This document shows, in pieces, positions 11,201-20,698 of a stretch of DNA of 64,000 nt. This DNA is from Nannochloropsis salina CCMP1776 (taxonomy: Eukaryota; Sar; Eustigmatophyceae; Eustigmatales; Monodopsidaceae): contig SDOX01000016.1 of the NCBI GenBank assembly GCA_004565275.1, forward strand, positions 859,989-923,988, in the 5' to 3' direction. The number at the start of each line of letters is the position of its first letter. The stretch's first letter is position 1. A program made the position numbers and the translations under genes. Below the pieces are notes generated by a model, which searched no databases, was not told the DNA's origin, and was given only the letters and a program-made list of their open reading frames with translations.

Positions 11201-12332
11201 GCCGTCGTTGGCGTTTCTCGTCCACAAACCTGTCCAACGCACGTGTCCGTGCCAGGAAAGCGCGACGACGTGCCTTCTTGTTGTTGAATTCCAACGCGTG
11301 GAAGCCGCGTTGGATCAAAGCAGGGAAGAGAACGTGGTGCGCTGCGTACTCGTTCAAAGCCCGGTAGTAAGCATGCCGGGCACTCCATCGTCGCCACCGG
11401 CGGAAGCCTTTCTGGAGAGGGAGTGGGATACCTGCACGTACAGAAACGCCAGTTTCCAAGATACATGCCTCGTTTCTTGAGGCCAGAGGAATAAGATTCG
11501 CTGGTGTGGACAGGAACAGACGGGGTAAGAGGCGCCTTGACACAGTCGGGGTCGCTCCCTCGACGCCAGTCCCACGAAGTATGGCAAGACGCTGCCGCTG
11601 CCATTCGCAGGTCACCGTGTAAATGCGACGGATCGCTCGACGCTGCCGGAATTTTGTCATGGATGCTCGGACGCGAAGTTCCCGACTTTGTCCGAGACGG
11701 CGCCTGTGGAGCCAGTCGACCCATCGCTGGAGGGCTCTTTCTTCCAGGACTGAAGTGTGATGACAGTCCGCCCGTTGCCTATAGTAGAACCACCCAGCGG
11801 CAGAGGTCATGAACGCGCCCATCTTATTTGACGTCTGCATAGGCATTAACTTGGTTTGTGTGGCAGGGGTTCCGGTGGGAAAAGGTCGGCTGGTACGGGG
11901 AGGAGGTGGCAGGGGAGGCGAGAAAAACAAGTCATCGGGCATTGATTCCTTTCGTGACGCCGAATGACAGTTCAATTGACCTGAAAAAGTTTTGTGCCAG
12001 ACTTGTTGCAAGGATGCAGTGCGGTCTACCAAGGCACGACGTTCTTGGTCAAGTGTTGTGAGAGTTGTAGCGTCTAGTAAGCGAGGCGGCGATCGGTCAG
12101 CGGGTGGTATTGTATCATGGCCCCGCCTAGTCCTCCGCCTGCCCGAGGAAGCAACTCCGATCGTAGAATTTTTATTTGTACGGGAGAGGGTAGGAGAAGG
12201 GGAAGAAGAAGTTGACGAGGGAAAAAATCCCGCACTTCCTTCTCCATCTCGCAGCGCCAGTATGCGTCTAAGAACGTCCTCATGGAGGATCCCTCTTAGA
12301 TGCAACGGGGTCCCCGACGTCTCGCGTGTCAT
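8217..12332 (-). CDS. Sfi1-like Trp/Arg-rich repeat protein
   Basis: A 1,371-aa, extremely basic protein, starting at the ATG at 12332. From about residue 200 to 1300 it consists of irregular helical repeats of roughly 25-40 residues carrying W-x-x-W and W-x-x-R/K signatures, such as LRLWRSWTEQRR, WGQWRRRIRRRKEK, RAWQAWIQRHR, LLRRWCRWKEARKERRRRW and WWQEVKVV. This resembles Sfi1, whose repeats (consensus about A-x7-LL-x3-F/L-x2-W-K/R) bind centrin on spindle pole bodies and centrosomes. The N-terminus and C-terminus are low complexity. A single exon covers the whole protein. It could instead be another IQ/calmodulin-binding helical protein; the Sfi1 assignment rests on repeat style, not on identity. 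Confidence 0.6.
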   Translation of the reverse strand: MTRETSGTPLHLRGILHEDVLRRILALRDGEGSAGFFPSSTSSSPSPTLSRTNKNSTIGVASSGRRRTRRGHDTIPPADRSPPRLLDATTLTTLDQERRALVDRTASLQQVWHKTFSGQLNCHSASRKESMPDDLFFSPPLPPPPRTSRPFPTGTPATQTKLMPMQTSNKMGAFMTSAAGWFYYRQRADCHHTSVLEERALQRWVDWLHRRRLGQSRELRVRASMTKFRQRRAIRRIYTVTCEWQRQRLAILRGTGVEGATPTVSRRLLPRLFLSTPANLIPLASRNEACILETGVSVRAGIPLPLQKGFRRWRRWSARHAYYRALNEYAAHHVLFPALIQRGFHALEFNNKKARRRAFLARTRALDRFVDEKRQRRRLRLWRSWTEQRRDQSVATGKGDLWWDLRRKEKGLEYWEASWCQHRRDERGRLRAMDTWWAGRKVRRATYTWVDRFLGHCRRERGRIRRAAAWWAGERAWGQWRRRIRRRKEKREQERSLQEGASQVHKRRVLRKAFIIRWWNGWVHGVRHQSKAQEALGQRKHARVGGAKGVKGWKMFWARKLIRRALASSVTREGWKVEGKKMSEVFETGHACVDSNGSRRMSETLQFCLLKCGTGGVEWERERERVGAQARGSGYHDIRTLRSAWFSWKRRTGARKHARTISEHVFRALDPLCRRSPSGGGEDTFLQKGPEGAPFPSFPPSMEDGGAEHSFQGGGQKSPWTVPPLLDPSSLVLSPEPFLPLMPALPRLEAAYHRLTRMRMERAWAQWCAYCIRRTRCRAGRALSSCHWNQRRWALLRRAWELARATREGAWRTFQGTVLPFRLRRAWQAWIQRHRTKIQARAQMSFLVTRHVERKALGRGVRELRGAVGRKRRNRQGLVQAVELWDGGEGLTGKRRRQWRRRKLAKAFRRWGVIYWRQKAVRQVMQIRNSVTLSRVLYGWAHALREKFGMEWAEGVTRRLLRRWCRWKEARKERRRRWEEHFLMCVVLGGKQRGLRKWFQWWQEVKVVKNCVADRETRVKRSLSALRCFQAMRTWRETVLEKKRRRAEVASRETVYYWQRVMREAFFKWAIRSREQGRQWRWGQVAARWHARRALQTSVRCRWRRWVDKEGESSIRRRRLSRMEARAARWRVGRVVVRWQRWSYWQEFGRAQVAMARRYERKGRWEGHVGKGQGQRVSGRVFFHSLKRAICLQRRQRQALTTGEQGNRVLRLSHGWKQWTQLTLRRRWGHLEDYMEAIWRRGRVKTFLWRWIEGQHRRREGKLVSALTDEVRAYRFGCASEGEEATRNGTARDAQHKEEKGGVLRQLGEELELFSHHPPSPHQQALPQPRRPQPRPRLDDRGRGAERDGDDVVRHRSERVIRRKRRKYIAL

Positions 12333-13065
12333 CAAAACTGCGTATTAGTGCGCGAAGACTGCGTCAAAGATGTATTGCTCGAGAATACCAAGGTAATTGT
12401 GTTGATCAAAAGTGTATTAAAGGGTGCGATGGCATTCATCCGGGTCTCTTTCGGGAGCCCAAAAATCAGCGACGGTACGGTTGCTTGTACTTTGCTTCGA
12501 GGCTCGGAGCCCTAGAAACATACAGCTTTAGAGCTAGATATTGGTAACTTTTATAAAAAGTATCAGATAAGTCATTTAAAAGTGTAGATGGGGAACAAAT
12601 CATTTACGTTCGAGCCTGCACAGGGCGGAATGTTTACCGACGCAACACATGGCTCACGTGATAGCATGTCACACGACCACGATTTTCTTTTGAGCCCAGG
12701 CCCCTTTAAAGTCATAAGCCTCGTCGAAAACCTGAACATAATCGCACGGTAGTATACCCCGATGGATGTGCTGCTCATAGGTTTCACAATTCCAATCAAC
12801 TTTTTAGTGTGAAGTACGCCTTCTAGACTGAGGCAAATATGTGCCAGAATAAATGACACGTACTGCATCACGCATACCCCAAAAAGATAAGGATATTGAT
12901 TTTAAGACGGTGAGGATGTGACCTCCGCACCCAGTTGCATGTAGCACCCAGTGTTCAAATACAAATACACTCCGACACGCTCGTTTCCGAATATCCTATA
13001 CTCCAAGTGTTCGCCAGTGGCTACCTAAGAAATCGACTTATTCAATCAGCCTTTCTCCCTAAGCG
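12333..13065. other. Intergenic region, no supported gene
   Basis: About 730 bp between two minus-strand genes, more AT-rich than its neighbours. It should contain the promoter of the Sfi1-like gene. A 99-codon minus-strand open frame at 12572-12871 has no recognisable features. Confidence 0.4.
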
Positions 13066-14175
13066 CTAAGCTCTTTGCAGATCCTGGTCTTTCACCAGGC
13101 CTTTGAAAATATCCTCCCACTTTTCGGCACGTCTTTCCATTCCACTTTCCTTGGGGAACTCGGGTTGGAGAGGCGTACGCCTCCCGATCTCGTACACTTC
13201 AAAGGTGACATCCGCCGCCTCTGGAGCTGTGATAGCATGTACCGCCACAGCGGCCACGTCATTTCGGGATATCTCGCCGATGATGGTATCTTTCTGGTTT
13301 AATTCCAAGCCATTGACCCCCAATCCCTTATCGTTCGACAAGCCCCCCGGTCGGAGCACTGTGTACGTGACCCCAGCAGGCGCTGACGACCTGTATAATG
13401 CCCGCAGTCGATCTTCGCCTTCGAGCTTAAGTCCCATGATCCCGCGCGCAAACATGTTGGTGACCTTATACCCGAACGAGTCAGGTTTCGTCACCGCGCC
13501 CGAGGAGATCACCAGCAAACGGGGTATTTTCTCGGAGATGGCAGCCCGGGCAATATTTTCCACGCCGTCGCAGTCCACAGCTTGTGCATTCCCGCCTTTT
13601 TTGGAGGCCGAAGACGCGAATATCACCGCGCTGGAGCCTCGGATTGCGTCTGGCAGGGTGTCATACTTTGTCACGTCGCCAATTGCATAGCTTAAGAGGC
13701 TGAGATCAACGTTGACCGGCAGGTCTTTCTTTGCGTCGTATTCAAAAGGTTGGTAGGACAGAGCACGCACGTGTTTCCCCTCTGCCAGGAGTTGTTGTAC
13801 GATCAGCCTGCCCGTCTTCCCCCGAGCCCCCAGGACCGCTACAGGCGCATCGGAGGAAGGACGCGAAGCGGCAAGGGCTGATGAGGGGATCCATGGAAAC
13901 AAAGCCGAAGCACCGAGCCCTACGCCGAGTCGACCATAGGACTCGAGTAGCTCGCGGCGTGTGCTTCCATCGCTGGCTTCAGGGGAGGAGGTAATGGGAG
14001 AGGAAGGGGACGCAGTGGTGGAGGAGGCATGTCTCGTGGCCATCTCGCAACGTACATGACTGTGGTGAGCAGGACTACGCGGGAGATTGAAAGCGAATGT
14101 GACGGTGGTCGGCAGGACAAGGAAAAAGAAAAGGAGAAAATGCACCAGGTATTTTGATATTGCGTTTGTTGCCAT
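13066..14175 (-). CDS. Plastid atypical short-chain dehydrogenase (NAD(P)-binding)
   Basis: A 369-aa Rossmann-fold protein of the atypical SDR (NmrA/Tic62-like, NAD(P)H-binding) group. The N-terminus is a signal peptide (hydrophobic residues about 9-28) ending TFA before FNLPRS, the Phe+1 motif of stramenopile plastid import. A twin-arginine segment (RRELLESYGRLGVGLGASAL) ending SSALAA follows at about residues 73-108. The cofactor loop VLGARGKTGRLIVQQLL is at about 111-127. The core continues with ALSYQPF, AIGDVTKYDTLPDAI, SSAVIFASSAS, IPRLLVISSGAV and YTVLRPGGLSND. The catalytic YxxxK of classical SDRs is not evident, which is normal for atypical members. The substrate is unknown. Relatives in plants serve in chlorophyll or photosystem assembly or in the chloroplast translocon. 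Confidence 0.87.
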   Translation of the reverse strand: MATNAISKYLVHFLLFFFLVLPTTVTFAFNLPRSPAHHSHVRCEMATRHASSTTASPSSPITSSPEASDGSTRRELLESYGRLGVGLGASALFPWIPSSALAASRPSSDAPVAVLGARGKTGRLIVQQLLAEGKHVRALSYQPFEYDAKKDLPVNVDLSLLSYAIGDVTKYDTLPDAIRGSSAVIFASSASKKGGNAQAVDCDGVENIARAAISEKIPRLLVISSGAVTKPDSFGYKVTNMFARGIMGLKLEGEDRLRALYRSSAPAGVTYTVLRPGGLSNDKGLGVNGLELNQKDTIIGEISRNDVAAVAVHAITAPEAADVTFEVYEIGRRTPLQPEFPKESGMERRAEKWEDIFKGLVKDQDLQRA

Positions 14176-14713
14176 GCTGGGACGGCAACAGTACCACTTC
14201 GATCAAGGCCAGGACAATAGCTTAAAACGTAGGATCTCCCTGCCAGTTGCAAAAATAATCATGTCAGGAACGAAGCATCATTTCATAAGGCTTTATCGGG
14301 CACATTTTTGTTTTTAATCAAAGTATTCCCCCCACCCCTCGGCTCGCTTCCGCTGTCAGAGAGAGGAGGCTCCAGCTCAAAGAGAAGCCCTGCCGTCTTT
14401 TTTCCCCGACTGGCCTCAACCATGTCCACGAGGGGCAATTTCCAACCGTATTAGCGTTGTACGTTGCAAGCCTGGAATGGCTGAACATGTGGGTGGTCGA
14501 CCCAGGCACCATGGGTCGGTGGGCTTGACGGGCACGCGCCATTAATTGGCTGCAACAGAGCAGGGCACCGCCTCCCCACTCGCACGTCGTTGTTGATGTC
14601 TTGGGCGGCCCACGAAATCCTTGCACATTGACACTTCGGTGCCTTCAGCCCACGTCTGTACGTTTTGCACCCTTGTCAAATCACACAGGGCTTGGCTCTC
14701 TGCAGCAGCATTC
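14176..14713. other. Divergent intergenic region
   Basis: A shared upstream region of the SDR gene (-) and the carrier gene (+). The carrier frame is open without a stop back to about 14621 but begins there with TTG, so I do not count it as coding. Confidence 0.4.
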
Positions 14714-16372
14714 ATGGTTGCTGTCATGGCTAGCGGGCGCCCGGTTTCATACTCTCCTCCGCCCCTCCCATTCAAGCCACGCCGCGGCCCTCACCTCCTC
14801 TTCCTCCTTGCTTTTCTCCTCGCATCATTATGGATTACGGCCGCTGGCGCTGCATGGTCGGGTATTAGGCACGGGTCACAGCGTCTGAGTACAAATTTGG
14901 TGGATCTAGCTCCTAGAGCTGCGCTTTCTAATGGCAAATCCGATGCCAGCAAAGTCAACAGGGCCTCGACATCAAGAACTCCGACGACAGGAACGGCAGC
15001 CATCGTCCCCACGGAAAGCCTCACGAAGCTTCAAAGCTTCTTTCAGCAAAGAAATCAACGTACAGAAGGAATTGTCCGGGGCAAAGACACAGGTGCGCCC
15101 CGCGTCTCTTTGGCAAGTCAAGCCACTTCAACTTGTAGCTCCCCGGCGCGGAGAAGAAACCCCTCCCGGCCCTCCCTCCCTCCCTCCCCCTCCTCCCGGC
15201 CCTCCCTTCCTCCCTCCCCCTCCTTTTCCTCGCCCTTGGTCGCGCTTGCGGCCACAATTAGTGCTCCTTTCCGCCCCAGGAAGGGTCGTGCCGCTGCCGC
15301 CACCACAGGGAGTCGGTGGTCCCCCTCCTCTGCCCCTCCCTCGTCTTTTGCCTTCTCTTCCTTCCTCCCCACCCTGCCTGCCTTGCACGTCAACAAAACC
15401 CTCACGTTCTGGGGCAACATGCTGGCGGGTGCCGTGTCTCGTTCCTGCGCGCAAACCGCCATGCACCCGGCCAACGTGGTGAAGACACTGTTGCAAACCA
15501 AGGGGGCCGGGGAGCTCGCCAATTTGAACGTCCAAATCTTGACCAGAGGGGCGGGGGCCCAATTTGCCCTCTCCCTTCCCCACGGGGCCCTCGCCTTCGC
15601 CGTCTTGGAGGCCACGAAGAGCACGCTGTCCTCCTGGTTCCCGGTCAATTTTGCGGGCCCTGCCTTCGACTTTGTTTCCTCGGCCGTCTCCACCACCATC
15701 TGCTCCGTCATCAGCACGCCCCAAATGGTCCTCACGGACCGGATCATGGCCGGCTACTACCCAAACCTGGCGCACGGGGTCCGCACCGTCCTCAAAACGG
15801 ACGGGGTGCAGGGGCTGTACGCCGGCTGGTTCGCGGCCCTGGCGCAAAAAATTCCGAGTTACGGGCTGACTTGGGTGTTTTTCCAGCAACTGAAAATTGC
15901 GCGAAACCGTTGGATGGACCACGAAGCGACGAACGGGGAAAATTTCGGGATGGGGGCGTTGGCGGCGGCGGCGACGGTGTGTGTGATGATCCCTCTGGAC
16001 ACGGTTAAGACCCGCATCGTCACCCAAGCCGCCAACCCCGCGGCCGGCGTGCACTACAAAGGCGTGTGGGACTGTTTCTCCCGTGTATTGAAGGAGGAAG
16101 GTTTGAAAACGTTCTACGCGCCCTTGGCGCCCAGGTTGGTGAGCGTGGTGCCCATGATTGGGATCCAATTCGGTGTCTACGAATTTATGAAGCGGACGAT
16201 CGCAGGCATGCCGGAAAAGGGGCCCCGGGAGGGAAGGAGGGAGGGGGGCGGGTGGGACGCCGTCAAGGCCTGGGGCAGGAGAAAAGTCCCGAGCTTGGCT
16301 CCAGAGTCGGACTCACCGCTCTCCCAGCCACCGCTGAGCGAGATTTTCGACGAAATTGAGGATGCGAATTAG
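14714..16372 (+). CDS. Mitochondrial carrier family (SLC25) transporter with plastid-like leader
   Basis: A 552-aa membrane transporter with the three-fold carrier repeat. Repeat 1 (about 230-310) has a degenerate motif HPANVVKTLLQTK. Repeat 2 (about 320-400) has STPQMVLTDRI, followed by YPNLAHGVRTVLKTDGVQGL and YAGWFAAL. Repeat 3 (about 415-505) has a canonical IPLDTVKTRIV followed by GVWDCFSRVLKEEGLKTFY. The carrier core is the usual length, but about 230 residues precede it. They comprise a hydrophobic segment at about 28-48 (LLFLLAFLLASLWITAAGAAWSG) and a long Ser/Pro/Arg-rich stretch. I use the ATG at 14714. The leader resembles a signal peptide with Trp at +1, so a plastid-envelope location is plausible. 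The substrate cannot be read from the sequence. Confidence 0.92.
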   Translation: MVAVMASGRPVSYSPPPLPFKPRRGPHLLFLLAFLLASLWITAAGAAWSGIRHGSQRLSTNLVDLAPRAALSNGKSDASKVNRASTSRTPTTGTAAIVPTESLTKLQSFFQQRNQRTEGIVRGKDTGAPRVSLASQATSTCSSPARRRNPSRPSLPPSPSSRPSLPPSPSFSSPLVALAATISAPFRPRKGRAAAATTGSRWSPSSAPPSSFAFSSFLPTLPALHVNKTLTFWGNMLAGAVSRSCAQTAMHPANVVKTLLQTKGAGELANLNVQILTRGAGAQFALSLPHGALAFAVLEATKSTLSSWFPVNFAGPAFDFVSSAVSTTICSVISTPQMVLTDRIMAGYYPNLAHGVRTVLKTDGVQGLYAGWFAALAQKIPSYGLTWVFFQQLKIARNRWMDHEATNGENFGMGALAAAATVCVMIPLDTVKTRIVTQAANPAAGVHYKGVWDCFSRVLKEEGLKTFYAPLAPRLVSVVPMIGIQFGVYEFMKRTIAGMPEKGPREGRREGGGWDAVKAWGRRKVPSLAPESDSPLSQPPLSEIFDEIEDAN

Positions 16373-18334
16373 GGGGAGGTGGAGAACGGAAGAAGAAATC
16401 AGGGGAGAGGGAAGGAGGGAGGGAGGGAGGGAGGGAGGGAGGGAAGGAGGGAAAGAGGGAGGGAGAGAGTGCGTGGCTTGCAGGTAGGCGCGGTACACTA
16501 TACATAGGCAAGGCTTATAAAGTGGAGCGGACGTGGGAGAGCGAAAAGCAAAAACGTCAGAGGGACTTAGGGACAGGATTTAGGTCGTCGTGGGGGAACT
16601 TTACAGGTTGCCCCGGGTCATTTCCCTCTCCTCCCTCGCCCCACAAGGAAAGACATGATGCAAGGCGTGGGCGTAAGAGCCATGCGAGAATGTTGTGTCG
16701 GGTGGGTGGTGGGATGCAGAAACCCTGTGCCCTGCTTTCGTTTGAATGTCATCCATGCTTGACACCCGGCGTATATATTCGCGAGGCGGCATCCATCTCA
16801 GTCATGCCTCCTGGTCGGGGTGTTTGCCAAGTGCGAAGACGTGGCACAAGAGCTCAAGACGAAAATGAACATGACCACACCGTCTCCAAGCCCGGCTGCC
16901 CGGCGGCGTCAAAGCTTCCCCGGCGTGGTGATTTTTTTGCCTTTGAACAGTCAATTTCCTACTCTTGGGCTGGTTGGTGACACACCTCCCTCCCAACCGA
17001 CCCACGAGCCACCGTCGGCCTCACCCCTGTGCCAAGTCGATGCCCCTCGTGCTTCTCGTGTCCATCCAATCCCCGCACCAGCCTCGTCCTACTCCTCGCC
17101 TGCACACCTCTCGGGGTGGAGGGAATTACAGCGCATACAATGGTTCATAAAAAAATCACCCATGCCTTTTCTTGGCGATTGCCGTCCTCCTTACCTCTTT
17201 CTCATTCAGAACCCACCCCCTGCCGAACTGCTGGCGTCCGTCCAGACGCAGCCGCCGCGAAAATTGCACCTCTTTCATGTCACACTCTCCTGTGGCAATT
17301 TCTCCTTCCCACACAGCCACAAAACCACGCCTTCGAATCCGCCGTGGCCGTGGTGCGGTCCAGTCAACACCATTGGCCCTCGGCCCTCCCCTGCACGCAT
17401 TCTCAGACCACCGGCCATCAAGTTCCACACCTCAGCCGGCACCTGACGACAATATAAATGCTCAACATGGGACATGAATTACCCTCTCTGTCTGCAGATC
17501 CTCCATTCGCGCATAATGAGACCTCCCCAGGCTGTATGCGGGCACTCCCGGGAATGTTTTCCCATCACGCGACATTTTCCTGTCATTTCTCGTGGCTCTC
17601 CTTGCCGCGGAGACGGCAATAAATGTACATCTCGGAAACATACGCGTCTGGCCATTTCTCTTATGTCATGTTGGGTCGTTTCATATTAGTGACGACATCC
17701 GATTTCAAACTCATTCCGCTCTTCTCGTTTCCCATCATCCCTCCTACACAATGCCCTGGCGCCCGTTCCCGCCACTGCGCTATGTTGTCTTCCCCCCATC
17801 AAGGAAGGAGAAACACACGCTCACTATTGCCTCTATTCCCCCTGCTCTATCCCGGTGATGACAGCTCTTCTCATTCAAGCACAACATCGACATCCCCCGA
17901 TGCCAATTTCGCTGTCCCTTTCTCCCGCGTGAACGCTCTCCCTCCCCGGGCCCGGATGTCTTTCCCCTCCGCACACGCATTCCATCATGCATTACTTTCC
18001 AGCCTTGGCCGCAATTTTCCAAAGAATTGTTTATTTGCGGCATTCGTGCCTCAATGACTCCGATGCGCCAAACTCAAATCTAAACGAGAACTCGACTCAA
18101 TCTCCCCTCAGGAGACCCGAGTAGGGGCGACAAAACCGTACGAACTATAATCCATCATCAACCCTCCCTATTCGCGTCGCAGCTTTTCAATCTCCACCGC
18201 TTCCATGCCCTACCTCCCGGTGGATCGCCATGGGTCACCTATGATAACATCCTTCCTCCTCCCTCCCCACTCTTTGTACACCCGCTTTCCCCTCTTTCTC
18301 CCTCTCGCTCCTCCTCCCCTCGCTCTGAAACGCA
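16373..18334. other. 2-kb gene-free region between convergent genes
   Basis: This stretch lies between the 3' ends of the carrier and the ABCG gene. It is pyrimidine-rich on the + strand from about 17000 onward and contains a GGGA microsatellite at 16405-16470. Several open frames of 60-208 codons exist (for example 16820-17446), but they lack conserved motifs, and adjacent frames are open as well, so I call none of them. Confidence 0.45.
16405..16470. repeat. (GGGA)n microsatellite
   Basis: A near-perfect GGGA tandem tract on the + strand, just after the carrier stop codon. Tracts of the same kind mark the introns of the ABCG and eIF3c genes, but no exon is evident beside this one. Confidence 0.85.
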
Positions 18335-20698
18335 CTATCTCCGCTCCTTATGCAGGTGTCTCAAGGCTAAATAGGCCGCTATTGTCAGCCCCAAGTAGAT
18401 GGCAAGGGCGCACCCAAAATTCTCGAGTATCGTACCCGGGGTATTGAGAGGGAGGTAGTCGATGACGAACTCCACGTTGGTCCCTGTGGGAAGCAAGGAG
18501 AAAGGGAGGGAGCGAGGGAGGGAGGGAAAGAGGGATGGAGGGGGGAATGGGTGATGTGGACTCTATTCTCGCAGGGATGTTCACTGATAAGACAGGAAGA
18601 AAGGGAGCAAGGGAGGGAAGGAGGGAGGGAGGGAGGGAGGGAGGGAGGGAGGGAGGAAGGGAGGACCGCTTACCTCGCAAGACGTTCATTGAGAGGGGCT
18701 GGAAGGTGAACTTAATAAATGACGTCCACTGGAGCCATTTGCTGTAGCGGTAGAAGCTGTTGAAGGAGACGATGAAGCCTCCCGTCAAGATGGAGGCCGC
18801 CACGTAGCCCGCAGCGAGGACGAAGGCAATGTCTTGGTTGGGGGCCAGCAGGGCGGCAAGCTGCACGCACATGCTTCCCATGTTCGTCTAGAGGAAGGGA
18901 GGGAGGGACGGAGAGGAAATCAATTTCCATGCGTGGATTGTCTTCTCCAGTGGACGTCCATCACCACGACACCTTCACATGCCCTCTTCCTCCCTCCCTC
19001 CCTCCCTCCCTCCCTCCCTCCCTATACCTGGAGGATGAGGCCCGTCAAGTACACCAAAAAGTTCAGTGGGACGTTCCTAGGCTGTGTGAACGCCACATAG
19101 TCTGGAGGGAAGGAGGGAGGGAGGGAGGGAGCGGGGGAGGACAAGCAGGGTGAGTCTTCTCCCGACAATCAGGTCACGGCCACCACCTGACTGGCAACGG
19201 GTCTACTGTCTGTACACAGTGTCCGCACACAGTCCCGGGTGCCACAAGGCTGCTACCCATCCACAGAGGGAAGGGAGCGGGCATGGCGAGCGTTCCTGAG
19301 GCCTTACCTAGGTTGTAGTAGACGATGATGGAGTAAAGGAAGCCAGAAAAGGAATTCAGGAGGGTTTCCAGGACGATGTTGGAGACAAAGTAAGCAGAGC
19401 ATGGGTACAGCTTCGACGCCGCCTGAAGGAGGGAGGGAGGAGGGAGAGGGGGGCGAGGAAGGAGGGGCAAAGGGGCCGTTGCTGAGTCTGGTGGAAGGAG
19501 CCTTATCGGAAAAGTCTGTGTCACTGCGTCCATCCCCCCCTTCCCTCCTCTCCCTCCCTCCCTCCCTCCCTCCCACCCTCCCCCTCACCCTCCCTCCCAT
19601 CCACCCACCCACCTCGCCACTGTAAAATTGCCTTTCGTAGATGAACAAGGAGAGGGAGGCAAAAGGCAGGAGGGTGACCGCCAGGATGGAATAGAAGATA
19701 GAGCCGAGGATGTGCGTGACGGCCAGCAGGGAGGTGCTCCCCGCCTCGCGGCTGCCTATTCTAAAGTAAACCAACGCCTCCAACCCCGCAATCACCAGCA
19801 TGACCGTCACCCGTGCTAACACCTGGGGGGAAGGAGGGAGGGAGGGAGGGGCGTGGGAAGGACGGGGGGAGGGAGGAAGAAGGGATGAGTAAGCGACAGG
19901 TCAAGTGAGCGAGCGGCTGCGGGCATTGGTCCCAGATCCGTACATTGCCAGGATTTCTGTAGTAGTTGGTGAAGTTCCTCCGAAGAACCACCCGAAACTT
20001 CCAGAACCAGGAATCAACGGCTCGGATCGAGCAAGTGGAGCGGGTCCGTAAGGACGTGTCGGCCACGTCGTTGCAGAGGGATTGATGGCGGGGGACGACG
20101 AGGGGAGGGGGCTGAGGAGGGGAGGGAGGGAGGGAGGGAGGGAGGGAGGGAGGGTGGGTGGTCCAGTCAGACGGTGACGAGATGTATGCTGCCAAAGCTT
20201 TCCTTCCACCTCCCCTTCAGTGGGCGTCCCATGGTCCCCTCCTTCCCGCCCTCCCGCCCTCCCGCCCTCCCTCCCTCCAGCCCCTCCTCAGCCCTTACCG
20301 TGGCGTTTGGCGCGAGCGCGTCGACATTCGAGGCCCGAAAGAGGGCGGCCGCATGCTCGAGCTCCTGGACGGTTNNNNNNNNNNNNNNNNNNNNNNNNNN
20401 NNNNNNNNNNNNNNNNNNNNNNNNNNNNNNNNNNNNNNNNNNNNNNNNNNNNNNNNNNNNNNNNNNNNNNNNNNATTCCCTTCTAAACCCTTTCCCTTCT
20501 AGGGCCTCCTTTCCTCCCTCCCGCCCTCCCTCCCACCCTCCTTCCCTCCATCCCCTCCCTCTCTCCCTTCCGAACCTCAATCTCTACTTGCTTTCCCCCT
20601 CGACCGCTCATGTTCGCATCGTACGAGCATCGAATGTCACGCCACATGTATGAATGCGGGGCAGAAGAGTCCACACTGTCAGACGACCAGCCATCCAT
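18335..20698 (-). CDS. ABCG-type ABC transporter (interrupted by an assembly gap)
   Basis: An exporter of the ABCG/White family. Recognised exons are: a probable first exon from ATG 20698 to about 20582 (YMWRDIRCSYDANMSG, typical of sequence just before the nucleotide-binding domain), then the gap, then 20374-20299 (partial), 20111-19944, 19822-19613, 19422-19308, 19101-19028, 18887-18674 and 18483-18335. All visible downstream junctions agree in phase. The downstream exons encode an ABC2-type membrane domain: FWKFRVVLRRNFTNYYRNP, then several membrane helices, the hallmark ERQFYSGE, LNFLVYLTGLILQ, AAGYVAASILTGGFIV and a C-terminal tail ending HLHKERR. Walker A, signature and Walker B motifs are absent from the assembled sequence and presumably lie in the gap at 20375-20474. 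One membrane domain after one NBD position implies a half-transporter. The substrate is unknown. Confidence 0.9.
18595..18665. repeat. (GGGA)n tract in an ABCG intron
   Basis: A long GGGA run on the + strand within the last ABCG intron. Read on the gene's own strand it is a CCCT polypyrimidine tract. Confidence 0.8.
20375..20474. other. Assembly gap (100 N)
   Basis: A run of exactly 100 N, the conventional placeholder for a gap of unknown size. It sits where the ABCG nucleotide-binding domain should be encoded. Confidence 0.98.

Noticed and set aside
15128-16168. 346-codon minus-strand open frame
   Set aside because: It is the antisense shadow of the carrier gene; GC-rich codons leave the opposite strand open.
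16820-17446. 208-codon plus-strand frame in the 2-kb gene-free region
   Set aside because: No conserved motif, overlapping frames are equally open, and composition is pyrimidine-rich spacer.
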